From Mycocentrospora acerina (Eukaryota; Ascomycota; Dothideomycetes; Pleosporales): a stretch of DNA of 64,000 nucleotides. A program made the position numbers and the translations under genes. Every line of letters starts with the position of its first letter. Within the stretch, counting starts at the first letter, position 1. Below the pieces are notes generated by a model. The model did no database searches and was not told the origin of the DNA. It was given only the letters and a program-made list of their open reading frames with translations. Below, one piece after another: positions 1 to 10,107 of this stretch. The stretch lies in contig JAKUHH010000124.1 in the NCBI GenBank assembly GCA_022701365.1, positions 1 to 64,000 on the forward strand, in the 5' to 3' direction.

Positions 1-29
1 GGGGTGTGGTGTGGTGTGGTGGTGTGTGT

Positions 30-130
30 GTGTGTGGTGTGTATATAGTGGGTGGGTGTGGTGTGTATATAGTGGGTGTGTGTGGTGTGTATATAGTGGG
101 TGTGTGTGGTGTGGTGGTGTGTATATGGTA
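30..130. repeat. GT-rich tandem repeat at window edge
   Basis: Three imperfect copies of a roughly 24-nt unit containing TGGTGTGTATATAGTGGGTG follow one another, embedded in a GT-rich low-complexity stretch that begins at base 1. No gene is visible. An open frame through it encodes only Val/Trp/Cys/Tyr-rich repeat sequence and is not credible. It is not a TTAGGG telomere repeat. Confidence 0.75.
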
Positions 131-399
131 GGCACGTGGGTGTGTGCAGTGGGAGTGTGCACGTGTGAGGTGGGCACGTGCAGGCGTATGGGAGTGTCGA
201 CTCTCCAGTGTCGGGGTGCAAGTGAAGAGAGTGAAGAGAGTGAAGCAAGTAATCGCGTCGGGCTTGTTTACCGTCGGCCGCGACCAGGATCAGCTCAAGC
301 TCGAGCTCCCGCCGGCAGGGCTAACAAGGCTCCGACGGCCGACGCCACTCCCCTCCACTTGGACCCTGACGCCGGCGTCGTGGGCGGCCATGCCCCTCG

Positions 400-1707
400 A
401 TGCCCCTCCACATCGCGCCATACAGATATTTCCAGCTAGCCGTCGCCGTCCTGGCCCTCTCACTGCTCGCCGCCCCGCTGTTCTCGCGCAGCCTCGCCCG
501 CCTGTCGCAGCTGAAGCAGCACCTGGCCGTGTCCACGCACGCCTACACCTCACTCTCGACACACGCCCTCGCCTCGACACACGCCCTCGCCTCGACACAC
601 ACCCTCTCCCCGACACTCTTCAACTCCTCCGCCTCCCCCACAATGGCCTACCAAAAGGAACTCGAGATTGCCCTCCTGGCCGTCCAGCGCGCCACCCTGC
701 TCACAAAGTCCGTCTACGCGAGCCACTCCAAGGGCACCCTCTCCAAGAGCGACTCGTCGCCCGTCACCATTGGCGACTTTGGCGCCCAGGCCCTCATCAT
801 CGCCTCCATCAAACACGCCTTCCCCCACGATGAGGTCGTTGGCGAGGAGGACGCCGACGACCTGCGCACAAACGACGCCGAGCGCAACCTGGTCTGGGAC
901 CTCGTCCAGGCCGCCAAGCTCTCCTCCCCAGCCGCCGAAGACTTGATTGGCGGGCCCATCAAGTCGGCAGACGACATGCTGACTGCCATTGACAACGGTC
1001 GCAGCGCCGGTGGCCCCAAGGGCCGCATCTGGGCCCTCGACCCCATTGATGGCACAAAGGGCTTCCTGCGCGGCGGCCAGTACGCCGTCTGCCTCGCCCT
1101 CATGGTCGACGGCACCCCCACCGTCGGCGTCATCGGCTGCCCCAACCTCCCCATCTCAGACACGGCCCCCATTGACGCTTCGACCGGCGTCGACGCCTCT
1201 TCCGACGGCAACGGCGTGCTCTTCTCCGCCGTCCTCGGCCACGGCGCCACCTCGCGCCCCCTCACCACCGGCGACCTCGCCCCCGAGCAAAAGATCCACA
1301 TGTCCCCCCTCCCCGACGTCTCCCAAGCCACCTTTTGCGAGTCCGTCGAGGCCGGCCACTCCTCCCACGGCGACAACGCCGCCATTGCCCAGAAGCTCGG
1401 CATCACAAAGCCCTCGGTGCGCATGGACTCGCAGGCAAAGTACGGCTCCATTGCCCGCGGCGCAGGCGACCTGTACCTCCGCCTCCCCGTCAGCAAATCC
1501 TACCAGGAGAAGATCTGGGACCACGCCGCCGGTGTCGTCATTGTCCAGGAGGCCGGTGGCGAGGTCACTGACGCCTGGGGCAAGCCCTTGGATTTCAGCA
1601 TTGGCCGCACCCTGAGGGACAACAAGGGCGTTGTTGCTGCCCCCAAGGAGGTGTTTGCCCAGGTTATTGAGGTGGTCAAAGAGGTGCTGAGCGCTAAGAA
1701 GGACTAG
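400..1707 (+). CDS. MET22: 3'(2'),5'-bisphosphate nucleotidase (Hal2/Met22 type)
   Basis: This enzyme hydrolyses 3'-phosphoadenosine 5'-phosphate (and PAPS) to AMP, clearing the by-product of sulfate assimilation; the yeast enzyme is the Li+/Na+-sensitive target Hal2. The inositol monophosphatase fold is clear: GEEDA around residue 60 of the core, the metal-binding signature LDPIDGTKGFLRG, and the C-terminal WDHAAG motif. There is no intron. The conserved protein starts at ATG 643 (MAYQKELEIALLAVQ), giving 354 aa, close to the yeast length. The same frame stays open back to ATG 400. That adds 81 residues with a hydrophobic stretch (FQLAVAVLALSLLAAPLF) and Ser/Thr/His-rich 18-bp repeats. I favour 643 for the main product and treat 400 as a possible extended form. 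The gene converges with TRM4. Confidence 0.92.
   Translation: MPLHIAPYRYFQLAVAVLALSLLAAPLFSRSLARLSQLKQHLAVSTHAYTSLSTHALASTHALASTHTLSPTLFNSSASPTMAYQKELEIALLAVQRATLLTKSVYASHSKGTLSKSDSSPVTIGDFGAQALIIASIKHAFPHDEVVGEEDADDLRTNDAERNLVWDLVQAAKLSSPAAEDLIGGPIKSADDMLTAIDNGRSAGGPKGRIWALDPIDGTKGFLRGGQYAVCLALMVDGTPTVGVIGCPNLPISDTAPIDASTGVDASSDGNGVLFSAVLGHGATSRPLTTGDLAPEQKIHMSPLPDVSQATFCESVEAGHSSHGDNAAIAQKLGITKPSVRMDSQAKYGSIARGAGDLYLRLPVSKSYQEKIWDHAAGVVIVQEAGGEVTDAWGKPLDFSIGRTLRDNKGVVAAPKEVFAQVIEVVKEVLSAKKD
555..602 (+). repeat. 18-bp tandem repeat
   Basis: Two full copies (555-572, 573-590) and one partial copy of an 18-bp unit beginning CTCGACACACGCC lie just upstream of the preferred MET22 start. They are in frame with the upstream ATG and would encode the repeat STHALA. 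Confidence 0.8.
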
Positions 1708-2104
1708 TTTTTTTCTCCTTCTCTTTCTCTATTTACTATACCGACAATCGTGTAACATGTTGAGATGAATGTGATGAATATATGCATGACAAGCATGGTG
1801 GAGATGGAGATGAAGTATCAAGCGAAAATAGAATAAAAAAATAAAAAACATGAATCTTCTTTGTGTGGAACACTCTCAATGGAACAATTGATGTGTATGT
1901 TGTGGACATTTGCGTAGAAGAAGAAGAAGAAGAAGAAGAAGAAGAAGAAGAAGAAGAAGATCAAACAATAAAATAAACAATGTCATGATTTTTTTTCTAT
2001 AGAAACTAACATGTTAAAAAACTGTAAGAAAAAATAACATAAAACGCCAGTTTCCAATGCCCACCCCCCCATTACACATGTCTGCATCTCTCTCTCTCTC
2101 ATTT
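1708..2104. other. Convergent intergenic region with GAA microsatellite
   Basis: This 397 bp holds the 3' ends of the convergent MET22 and TRM4 genes. An uninterrupted (GAA)n run of about 15 units lies at about 1916-1960, and T-rich and CT-rich tracts precede the TRM4 stop. No gene is visible. Confidence 0.7.
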
Positions 2105-4728
2105 TCAAGCATCATCCTCCTTGGCCTCCTCCACATCCTCCATATCCACATCACCACCCTCCTCCTCCTCCTCCTCCTCCTTCTTGCTCGACGATTCAGC
2201 CTCCGCCTCTGCCGCAGCCTCCGCCCTAGCCTTATCAGCAACGTGATTAATAATATTAACCTCCTTCTCATTAAACAGCCTCAACAGCATCGCCTTGCGG
2301 TCATCCTTGTCAACCATCAAGTTGGCGCTCCCGGGGTGCCTCCACAGCGGCAACACCATCCTGAACGGGAAGCCTTGCTCCTCGTCCTTTTCCACGCGCA
2401 CAAAGCAGCACCCGATATCCGTGTTTTGGAGCTGGTCGCCCACCTCTGCGATGCCGTGCGGGCCCTCGCGCGGGAGCTTGGGGAACATTTCGAGAATGAG
2501 CTGGTGGAGCGTCGATTTCTTCGTGCACGTCACAATGCGCTTCGTCGCCCACGGCTCGAGGATGCGGATGCCCTCGGACTGCAGCCGCCACGGTGCCGCC
2601 ACATTGTCCGTGTCGCGCGTCTTGTGCGCTACAAACATGACGACGCCGCAGTGGATAAACTTCATGCCGCGGTCTTTGTTCTGCGAGATAATGTCCTTGG
2701 CAAACGACGACGTGTAGTAGATTTTGTTGAGCGAGAGCCCTTCCTTGTTCTTGACCATGAACCGGTCGCGCGGGAACCGCGATTGGATCCCGAAGAAGTC
2801 GAGGATCGACGTAATCGTTGGGTCCGTGGGCGAGAGGTACTCAAAGTACTCCTTTTGTCCGCCTTGCGAGTCCGACTTGGGCTTGCTGACTTGGTTGGAA
2901 GGCGTGGACACCTTGGCCGAGTCGCTGGCCGCAGCTGCAACTGCCTCCTTCTTGGCCGACCCGTTCTCAGCAGGCTCAGCTGCCCTTTCTTCCTCCTCGC
3001 TCTTGTTCTTCTTCGCCGCGCCTGGCTGTTCAGAGTCTTCCAACTTGCGCTTCAAGGGAGCAGCAACATCGGGAACATCGCCCACAGCTGCCTCTTTGGT
3101 CGCATCGACCTCGACGACATTCGTCTCAGGAGTCGGGACAGATGAGTCGGTTGTCTTCTCGGCCGTCTTCTCGACCTGTGCTTCCGACTTTTGCGTCTTT
3201 GCCGCGTTCTCCGGGTTCTGGATCTGCGCGGCCTTGATGTCGTCGAGCTTCTCGAGGATAGCAATAAAGAAGCCGCCAGTATCCTGCAGATGAGGGTACA
3301 CACGAATGCACCGCTCAAGCGGAATGCGGTCCTCCTCTGACGTGGAAATCGGTGGGAAGCATCCAGAAGTAATCTTGGTAGAGAATTGACGCTCAGGCTC
3401 CTCCTGCTCATACTTGGCCTTGGCCTTTTGGTACGTTTCCCAGCTGGTGAACATGTGGGCAGTCTTGTCTGCTCCTCCCGAAACGGCAGACGTGTCCAGC
3501 ACCTTCCATGTGTTGAGCCCCGGTCGTCGGATCAGGTTGGGCAGGTGAGCAGAGCAGTCGACGAGCTGGACCTTGGAAGTTCCACCGCAGGCTTGGATGG
3601 CCGCAGCAACAACAGCCTCGTTCTCTACAGGGTTCATGCTGCAGGTCGAGTACACCATGCGACCTCCCTTCTTCAGCATCTGAAGACCGCGGAATAGGAT
3701 GCGCAGCTGCAGAGTGTGCAAGCCAAGTCCATCCTTGGGCGTCCACTTCTGCCAGACGTTGGGGTTCTTGCGAGCGGTTCCGTCTCCGGAGCAGGGCACA
3801 TCAGCCAAGATGCGGTCGTACTTGAGGTACTGCTTCTTCTGGCCGTCCTTGCTAGGCAGCTCAATCGAGGGGAAAATCGAAGCATCGTGTTGCGAAACAA
3901 TCAGATTGGGAAAGTTGAGTCGCTTGACCTGGTGAACCAACATGCCTGCACGCTTGTAGTCGGTATCGTTCGCAATCAGCAGGCCAGTCGATCGGCCATC
4001 GTCGCTGTAGTCACCCTCTTCACTGGAACCAATAGGCTCGTTGTTTGCGGCTCTCCTCACGCGCTCCTCCTCATCGCCATGGATCATCTCAGCAAGCTGT
4101 GCAGACTTGCTTCCTGGCGCAGCGCACATGTCAAGGACCACCATACCCGGCTTCACGTCGAGGAAATGCGGTGGAATCATACTAACAACCTCCTGTCTGC
4201 TAATGTTTCCTGATGCTGCCTCTGCGACAAGGAACTTCTGGAAATCGGCAAAAGGCGCATGTCGGCGAATAATCTTCTTGTGAGTCTTCATGTGCCAGAC
4301 AAGCTCATCGGGGAAGGCGCTGACAGGTTCCGGGGGCGCAACTGGCTTGCCCTCGAACTTGGTAGAAGCAAGAGTGGGAACGTAGCGCTGCTTGAAGATC
4401 TCGCGAACGGCCAGGGCATCAGACTTTGTGCCTGTGAAGCGGAAGCTGTTGGGCAGATCGGTCTTGAGCGTGCTCCACATGGTTTCGAACTCTGCCTCTT
4501 CCATGAAGCCGCCAGTGCGGTAGTAGCTCTCAAACAACTCATTCTGGCGCGCAATATCAGACCACGCGTCTGACCTGGTATCTCTGCCTGCTCCTCCTCC
4601 ACCACCGCCACCGCCACGGTTGTTGCCCTTGCCGCGAAACGCCTTGCGACCGCCCTATTTGGAGTCAATTATTACCCGTGTTCGCAGGGCACGACTCAAA
4701 CACTCACGCGACCTCCGCCTCTGCCCAT
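2105..4728 (-). CDS. NCL1: tRNA (cytosine-5) methyltransferase, Trm4/NSUN2 family
   Basis: This S-adenosylmethionine-dependent enzyme methylates cytosines in tRNA in the nucleus. I join exon 1 (4708-4728, MGRGGGR) to exon 2 (2105-4654) across a 53-nt intron with donor GTGAGT. The product is 856 aa and begins with a Gly/Arg-rich tract followed by WSDIARQNELFE. Rossmann and catalytic motifs are present: VVLDMCAAPGSKSAQLAEM (SAM binding), DVPCSGDGTARKNP (cysteine motif) and STCSMNPVENEAV (the second, catalytic TC motif). The C-terminus ends in a Lys/Glu linker and a long Glu/Asp tail, which makes it longer than yeast Trm4. It is divergent from RPL7 with 252 bp between the starts. Family assignment is secure. 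Substrate positions are inferred from the family. Confidence 0.95.
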
Positions 4729-4980
4729 TTTTGCTATTTATGCGATGTGGGGGACTAAAAACTCAACAGGGAGCCACTGCAGCTGTCGCGAGTTTGAGAG
4801 CTTCAGAAAATGTGAGCAAGCTGCAGGCCGACAAGTGGAACTGGAACCGCATTGGTGGGGTTGCGCTAGCGTGAAAGAATCTTGGCGTGGTCCGAGCGCG
4901 CACACTCATTTTGCCCGAATCAAGCCAGCTTCTTCCCTCCAGCTTTCTGACAACCGACAAGCCGACTAACCACCAGCAAA
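4729..4980. promoter_or_regulatory. Bidirectional promoter between TRM4 and RPL7
   Basis: The 252 bp between the divergent ATGs must contain both promoters and 5' leaders. No TATA box is obvious. The RPL7 side has pyrimidine-rich stretches (for example around 4929-4945), as is common for fungal ribosomal protein genes. The assignment rests on geometry, not on a recognised factor site. Confidence 0.55.
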
Positions 4981-5904
4981 ATGGCCCGCTCATCGTAAGT
5001 TGCTGTGTTTGGAGACAGCAAGCACTCTGCTGACAATTGTGCTTCCAGCGTCCCCACCCAGAATGACATCGCCGTCCCCGAGACGATTCTGAAGAAGCAG
5101 AAGGCTCAGCAGAAGCAGACCGACGACCGTGCGGCTGCCACCCTGAAGAAGCGTGAGGTGCGATAAATCTCCCAAGACCTGCGTAAGCGGATAGGAGTAT
5201 CACAGTTGGCTAAGACTCTCTTAGGCCAACAAGCAGAAGCGCGAAGCCATCTTCAAGCGCGCCGAGGAGTACCAGAAGGAGTACGTCAAGCGCGAGCGCG
5301 ACATCATCGAGGCCAAGCGCGCCGCAAAGAAGGATAACTCCTTCTTCGTCCCCGCCGAGTCCAAGCTCGCCTTTGTCATCCGTATCAAGGGGTACGTTTC
5401 CCGCAGCCGCCGCGACATCGACCACACACTGATAACCTCTGCAGTATCAACAAGATTGACCCCAAGAAGCGCAAGACCCTCCAGCTCCTCCGTCTTCTCC
5501 AGATCAACAATGGTGTCTTTATCCGCCTCACCAAGGCCACCACCGAGATGCTCAAGATCGTCGAGCCTTTCGTCGCCTACGGCTTCCCCAACTTGAAGAC
5601 TGTCCGCGAGCTTATCTACAAGCGCGGATACGGAAAGGTCAACAAGCAGCGTCTTCCCCTTACCGACAATGAGATCATCGAGGCCAACCTCGGCAAGTTC
5701 GGCATTGTCTGCATCGAGGACCTCATCCACGAGATCTTCACCACCGGCCCCAACTTCAAGCAGGCCTGCAACTTCCTGTGGCCCTTCAAGCTGTCCTCCC
5801 CCACCGGTGGCTTCCGCAAGAGGAAGTTCAGGCATTTCATCGAGGGCGGTGACCTTGGTAACCGTGAGGAGTTCATCAACCAGCTCGTCAGGCAGATGAA
5901 CTAA
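4981..5904 (+). CDS. RPL7: 60S ribosomal protein L7 (uL30)
   Basis: This is a structural protein of the large cytosolic ribosomal subunit. Four exons join in phase: 4981-4994, 5049-5157, 5225-5391 and 5445-5904, giving 249 aa. The protein starts MARSSVPTQNDIAVPETILKK and has the Lys/Arg-rich N-terminal helix typical of eukaryotic L7. The L30 core follows (FVIRIKGINKIDPKKRKTL) and the family end GGDLGNREEFINQLVRQMN. The three introns are 54, 67 and 53 nt and lie near the 5' end, the usual position in fungal ribosomal protein genes. They are too short to hold the box C/D snoRNAs found in yeast RPL7 introns. Confidence 0.97.
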
Positions 5905-6538
5905 GCGGGTCGTATGGTTTTGGGTGGCGTAACGGATACCTTCGAACGATACCACGAAGATCACGACGGTTGGTCTCAGTCACTCCTGATATGGGAACTG
6001 AGAAGGGCCGAGCCACACGCGATGGCTAGCTTAGGCAATATTCAGCAAATCCGCTGAAGGAAATGTAAAAGTTCAATGCATCTTTCGCTAGCAAGCACTT
6101 ATTTCGCGTGATATGTTTCATTCTATGCACTGGTTCAAACTGTAAAGTTAAAACAAAAAAAATGACATTTAACCGTCTTATCTCTCTGTGGCTTACCCCC
6201 CGATTAACATATTTTCCTCCTCGCTCGTAATTCACCCTCCCACTGTCTTGACGTTCCATCTTTTAATACCATGTATCCATGGAAACTCAACCCGCCAAAT
6301 GACCTTGTTATGCAAGCGTTGTTCAGCAAGATGGTGGGAGATGGGAAAGATTTCAAAGTGTGGACGTGAGAGCACTTCACCTTAACAGCGTTTAGCGCTA
6401 CTACAGCCCACCGCGGGGCAGGGTCGCGCATTCCCACTCAGGCACCCATGGCGACGCGTCCTTTCCACAGCGTCATTCCTTCGCGCACTCGAACGAACAA
6501 ACGCCTTGTAACCCCAGAGACTTGTTTCCACCGCCATC
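5905..6538. other. Intergenic region, no gene seen
   Basis: 634 bp between RPL7 and the RING gene, both on the plus strand. Only short overlapping open frames are present. It presumably holds the RPL7 3' end and the promoter of the next gene. Confidence 0.6.
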
Positions 6539-7252
6539 ATGTCAGGCTACGAAGGTTGGTACTCACACATCACAGTGTCCAGCAAACACGCATGGGTTGA
6601 CACTAAACAGTTGAACACAACATACAGACCAAAGATGAGAAGTCGCAACACCCTCCTCGCCGGCCAGACCTCTCCACCTTCTTCTCCCAGCTCGAACTGG
6701 TGGATACTTCAGATCCGCAAGCGCATACAAATCCCAATGCATTGCCACAACCAGAGAACATGGCGGCTGCGTTTCGCCTGCTCGCAAATGCCTTTGAGAT
6801 GATGCGCGGACGACCTGCAGACGAGAGTAGCGAGGGCAACGACTTGCTGGCAAACATGATCGAGGTGCTGCGTGAGAACGCAGACGATCCGCCAGCAGAG
6901 CTCAAGGGTGTACCTGACAGCTTCTTGGATGAACTAGAGAGAGTCCCAAAAAAGGATCTGAAGCCGACGGACACATGTCCAATCTGCGTGAACCCGTTCC
7001 TTGAGGGTGGGTTGCAGCTGCCAGACTAGATTACTTGGAACTCGACTGACTCAACGCGATACAGATGAATACCCACTTGTAGTACAACTGCCCTGCCACA
7101 AAGACCATCGATTCGACTTGGACTGCATAGCTCCCTGGCTCAAACTGAATTCGACCTGTCCCCTCGATCGCAAGGAGCTTTTGAAGAAGAAGCAACCGCC
7201 GCCGCCACCTGTAGACGATGACGAAGAGGATTATGACGAGATGTATGCCTAA
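6539..7252 (+). CDS. Small RING finger protein with Asp zinc ligands
   Basis: A probable E3 ubiquitin ligase of about 191 aa. The secure parts are exon 2 (to 7006) and exon 3 (7065-7252), joined across a 58-nt intron that interrupts the RING. The ring reads CPICVNPFLEDEYPLVVQLP and then CHKDHRFDLDCIAPWL...CPLDR. The Cys/His spacing matches a RING-H2, but the fifth ligand is Asp (HRFD in place of HxFH) and the eighth is Asp (CPLD in place of CPLC). Asp at the last position occurs in RBX1. The C-terminus is a Lys/Pro/acidic tail. The start is less sure: ATG 6539 (MSGYE) is followed by an intron from 6555. The in-frame acceptor is a weak AAG at 6634, so exon 1 needs transcript support. Confidence 0.8.
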
Positions 7253-8031
7253 GCATAGCTTGGCGCACGTGAGCATCACAAAGGAGTTGGAGTATACCAA
7301 GACGTCATAGTCCGTTTGCGGGAGGCAATTTGGATATCTAAATCGATGATTTTCACAAAAAAAAGGGTTAGCGCCTTTGATTGCTTGGACAAAAGGATCA
7401 CTAAAATGATTTGCGATCATTCCGAGGATTACCTTTCGCTTACCTATTGACTAAATAGAAATCATATCCTCGTCGCTTATCTCACTCAACACTGATCTCA
7501 GATCTTTAAACTCACCTCGGCCCCTAAACTCCATTATGTCCGTCGCACCTAAAAGAAAGGGAGGGCTCTCTCGGTACGCCGCCATGTTTCCATCCGAGCC
7601 AATGGTCAAGCTTGACATGTCGGTAATCAACAATTTCACATTACTTCTATCAAAGCGCCGAATGCAATGTCCGAAGGGTTCCGCTACGTCTCCCGTCGCA
7701 ACGATAGACATATAGCGCCGGATGGACCGAAAAGTGCAAAAAGTGCTTGTTCTATAACACATAGCAAATGCACTGTCTTGTATACTGTATCAGAATTCAC
7801 AACCATGTGTTGTCCGACGCGCTAGGGTGGAGTGGAGTGATGTACTCGGCATATTGTCGCACGCGTGCGGACGAACCTACGGCCGAGCCGGGTTCACCTG
7901 ATCTCGACTTTGCCCCACAATCTACAATAGAAGCGGAATGTTTCCTACTACACAATCTAACAGCCCGACCGATGTTATGTTTTTGTTGTTTGCTTGTAAA
8001 TTCTGATCAATCTGGTTCCCGTTGAGACGAT
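7253..8031. other. Intergenic region with one weak minus-strand ORF
   Basis: 779 bp between two plus-strand genes. Apart from the unassigned minus-strand frame at 7451-7762 (listed separately), nothing recognisable is present. Confidence 0.5.
7451..7762 (-). CDS. Unassigned ORF, possible gene remnant
   Basis: A 103-codon frame that looks more protein-like than its neighbours in its second half: LLITDMSSLTIGSDGNM, then GATDIMEFRGRGEF and the acidic end ISDEDMISI. It starts at an ATG but has no signal peptide, membrane helix or family motif that I recognise. It lies antisense between two plus-strand genes and could be the last exon of a decayed gene. I do not assign a function, and chance is a real possibility. 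Confidence 0.22.
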   Translation of the reverse strand: MCYRTSTFCTFRSIRRYMSIVATGDVAEPFGHCIRRFDRSNVKLLITDMSSLTIGSDGNMAAYRESPPFLLGATDIMEFRGRGEFKDLRSVLSEISDEDMISI

Positions 8032-10107
8032 ATGGACTACGCACACGCCAACAACCGCGACGGAGCACGGAAGCGATCACCGAAGGGATTGCGCCGAGCT
8101 TGCTGGGAATGTGAGACGGCAAGATTGAAATGCTGACTGTTTCCCTTTTTACTAACATGTTGTCGCAGGTAAAAAGCGGAAGGTTGAAAAAGATGTGAGC
8201 AAGACAGATATCAGTTCACAATCTAGCATCAACGGGCTGGAGTCTGATCGAGTTGTTCCGAACAAGGCTTGTTCGCTACATATTGGGGAGCGGCTTAACA
8301 AGCTTGAGCAATTCTTTGAAAGATTTGCGAACCGGAAGACTCTAATGGGTCAGGCTCCTTCGGATACCGCGCGGAGCCCTTCGTTGGAAGAGAGTGGGGA
8401 ACGCTCTGTACTCTGTTTACCCAAGAATCCGATGGACGCCCAAAGTCACTCGTCGGCCAGTGATACGATTGTGAGTCTTCTTCTGGTTTCACTTTCGACC
8501 TGGTGGAGTACTCACAGCGCTAGTATCGCACACAAACATGGACCTCAGCAACGTCCAACAACACACTAGTGGACAATCCACACCGTTCAGCAGATGCCAA
8601 CATTCGCCAAAAACTAATTGCCCTTTTACCTTCACAGGGAGATGCTGATATAATCTTTGAGTCATCAAACGGATGGATGATCCTAGGCAACATATATTCA
8701 GCTTCTCAAGACATTTACGTCAACAGAGATGAGCAGTCGTACGCTTTGGACATGGCAGCTGTTGCTCGGAAGCCATTAACCATTCTGGCTCGCACCTTGC
8801 TTCACCTGGCAGTGTGCATCATCTCACTCCCGCCACACTTTGACGACTCTCGCCTTTCCAACTTGGGGCCGTTGGAAGGGACAGCACGTTTATATATTGA
8901 CACAGTCGCTTCGTTGGTGACTTGTTCAGACGAGCAGATGCTAACGGTTCATGGACTTGAAATGCTTTTACTTTTGGCGCTTTATCATTTGATTGGCGGC
9001 AGACTTCGTCAGTCGTGGCTCGTGATCAGACGCGGTCTCGGGTACGCTCACCTGATGGGATTCCAACGCATCATTGCGCAACCGGACCTTGCACCAGCTG
9101 TGCCAGGCGTGTCAAGCGCAAAAGCGACATATCGGGTTTTCATTGACCTTGACCGATACCTGGGACTACACTTGCGGCTTCCATTCGGGTCCGAGGACTA
9201 CCCCGTGTTTGAGGACACGCCTATCCATCTCGTGTACCGGTCCAAGATCAACGCGTTGTCGAGGCAGATAGCGGAGCTCGATTGCGAGATTACACCACAA
9301 TCTTATGCACGAGCACTTATTCTCGATGAAGAGTTGGAGGCTGTGGTCAAGCAAGTACCAAAGGACTTTTGGGACGTGCCCAATATCTCGTCGACAGTTC
9401 GGTCACCAGAGTGCTATGAGGTGCTAGAGAGGTTGATGGTACAGTTTTGGCACTTTGAGATGAAGATTTTTATCCATTTGCCCTATCTTCTCCGGACGCC
9501 GAGAGATAGCCGGTACGCATACTCCAAGGGGACGGCGCTGCAAGCGAGTCGCAACATTGTGATGCGATGGTTTGCGCTTAGGAGTGCGAACATTACACAA
9601 GCGTGCTGCCGATTCGCAGAGATAAGCGTCTTCATCGCTGCAGTGACGCTTGCACTGGACATTGTGATTGAGCTGGGGACGCGGGAGAAGTGCGAGGTGC
9701 AAAAGTCAAAGGGGCCAGATTTTGCCATGATTTGCCGGCTTATAGGGGAGATGGAGAAACTGGCCAAGGAGAGCGAGCGCGAGAAGATTGCAGCGCGCAG
9801 CGCGGTGGTGCTGAAGAAGATTCTGTCTTCGCTCGACCCCAACCGACAGCCAGCAGGCAAAACACGTCTCACGATGCCGTATTTTGGCACGATTGAGCTA
9901 GAGTTTAAAAAGGTGCCGGTAAGGCCGTCATTCGACATGGAGTCTGATACTAGCAAGACGCTGAAGGACGGGCAGTCGCTTCCAGTATTTTCGTTTGTGA
10001 GCAATGCACTTTGGCCGTCGGCCGGGGGGGACAATGGGCTGGATTGGGATGTTATTCTTTACGACGGGCTAGAGGATAGGGATGTAGAGGGCAACTGGGT
10101 GTTTTGA
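8032..10107 (+). CDS. Fungal-specific transcription factor with degenerate Zn2Cys6 cluster
   Basis: Three exons join in phase: 8032-8110, 8169-8470 and 8524-10107 (654 aa). The N-terminus begins like a Zn2Cys6 DNA-binding cluster (RRACWEC, then KKRKV after the intron). The third cysteine is replaced by Lys in VEKD, and the second CxxC half is absent. The protein passes directly into the linker helix HIGERLNKLEQFFERFA that normally follows the cluster. The remaining 500 residues resemble the fungal transcription-factor middle homology domain, including helical segments such as LEMLLLLALYHLIGGRLRQSW and RRGLGYAHLMGFQRI. It may be a regulator that no longer binds DNA through zinc, or a decaying gene. 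The main reading frame is intact. Target genes cannot be told from the sequence. Confidence 0.82.

Noticed and set aside
1..130. Possible telomere or subtelomere
   Set aside because: The repeat is GT-rich but not TTAGGG, and housekeeping genes follow immediately.
714..1496. 260-codon minus-strand frame
   Set aside because: Antisense to the nucleotidase gene in GC-rich codons.
2057..3145. 362-codon plus-strand frame
   Set aside because: Antisense to the TRM4 gene; Leu/Arg-rich shadow of its acidic tail.
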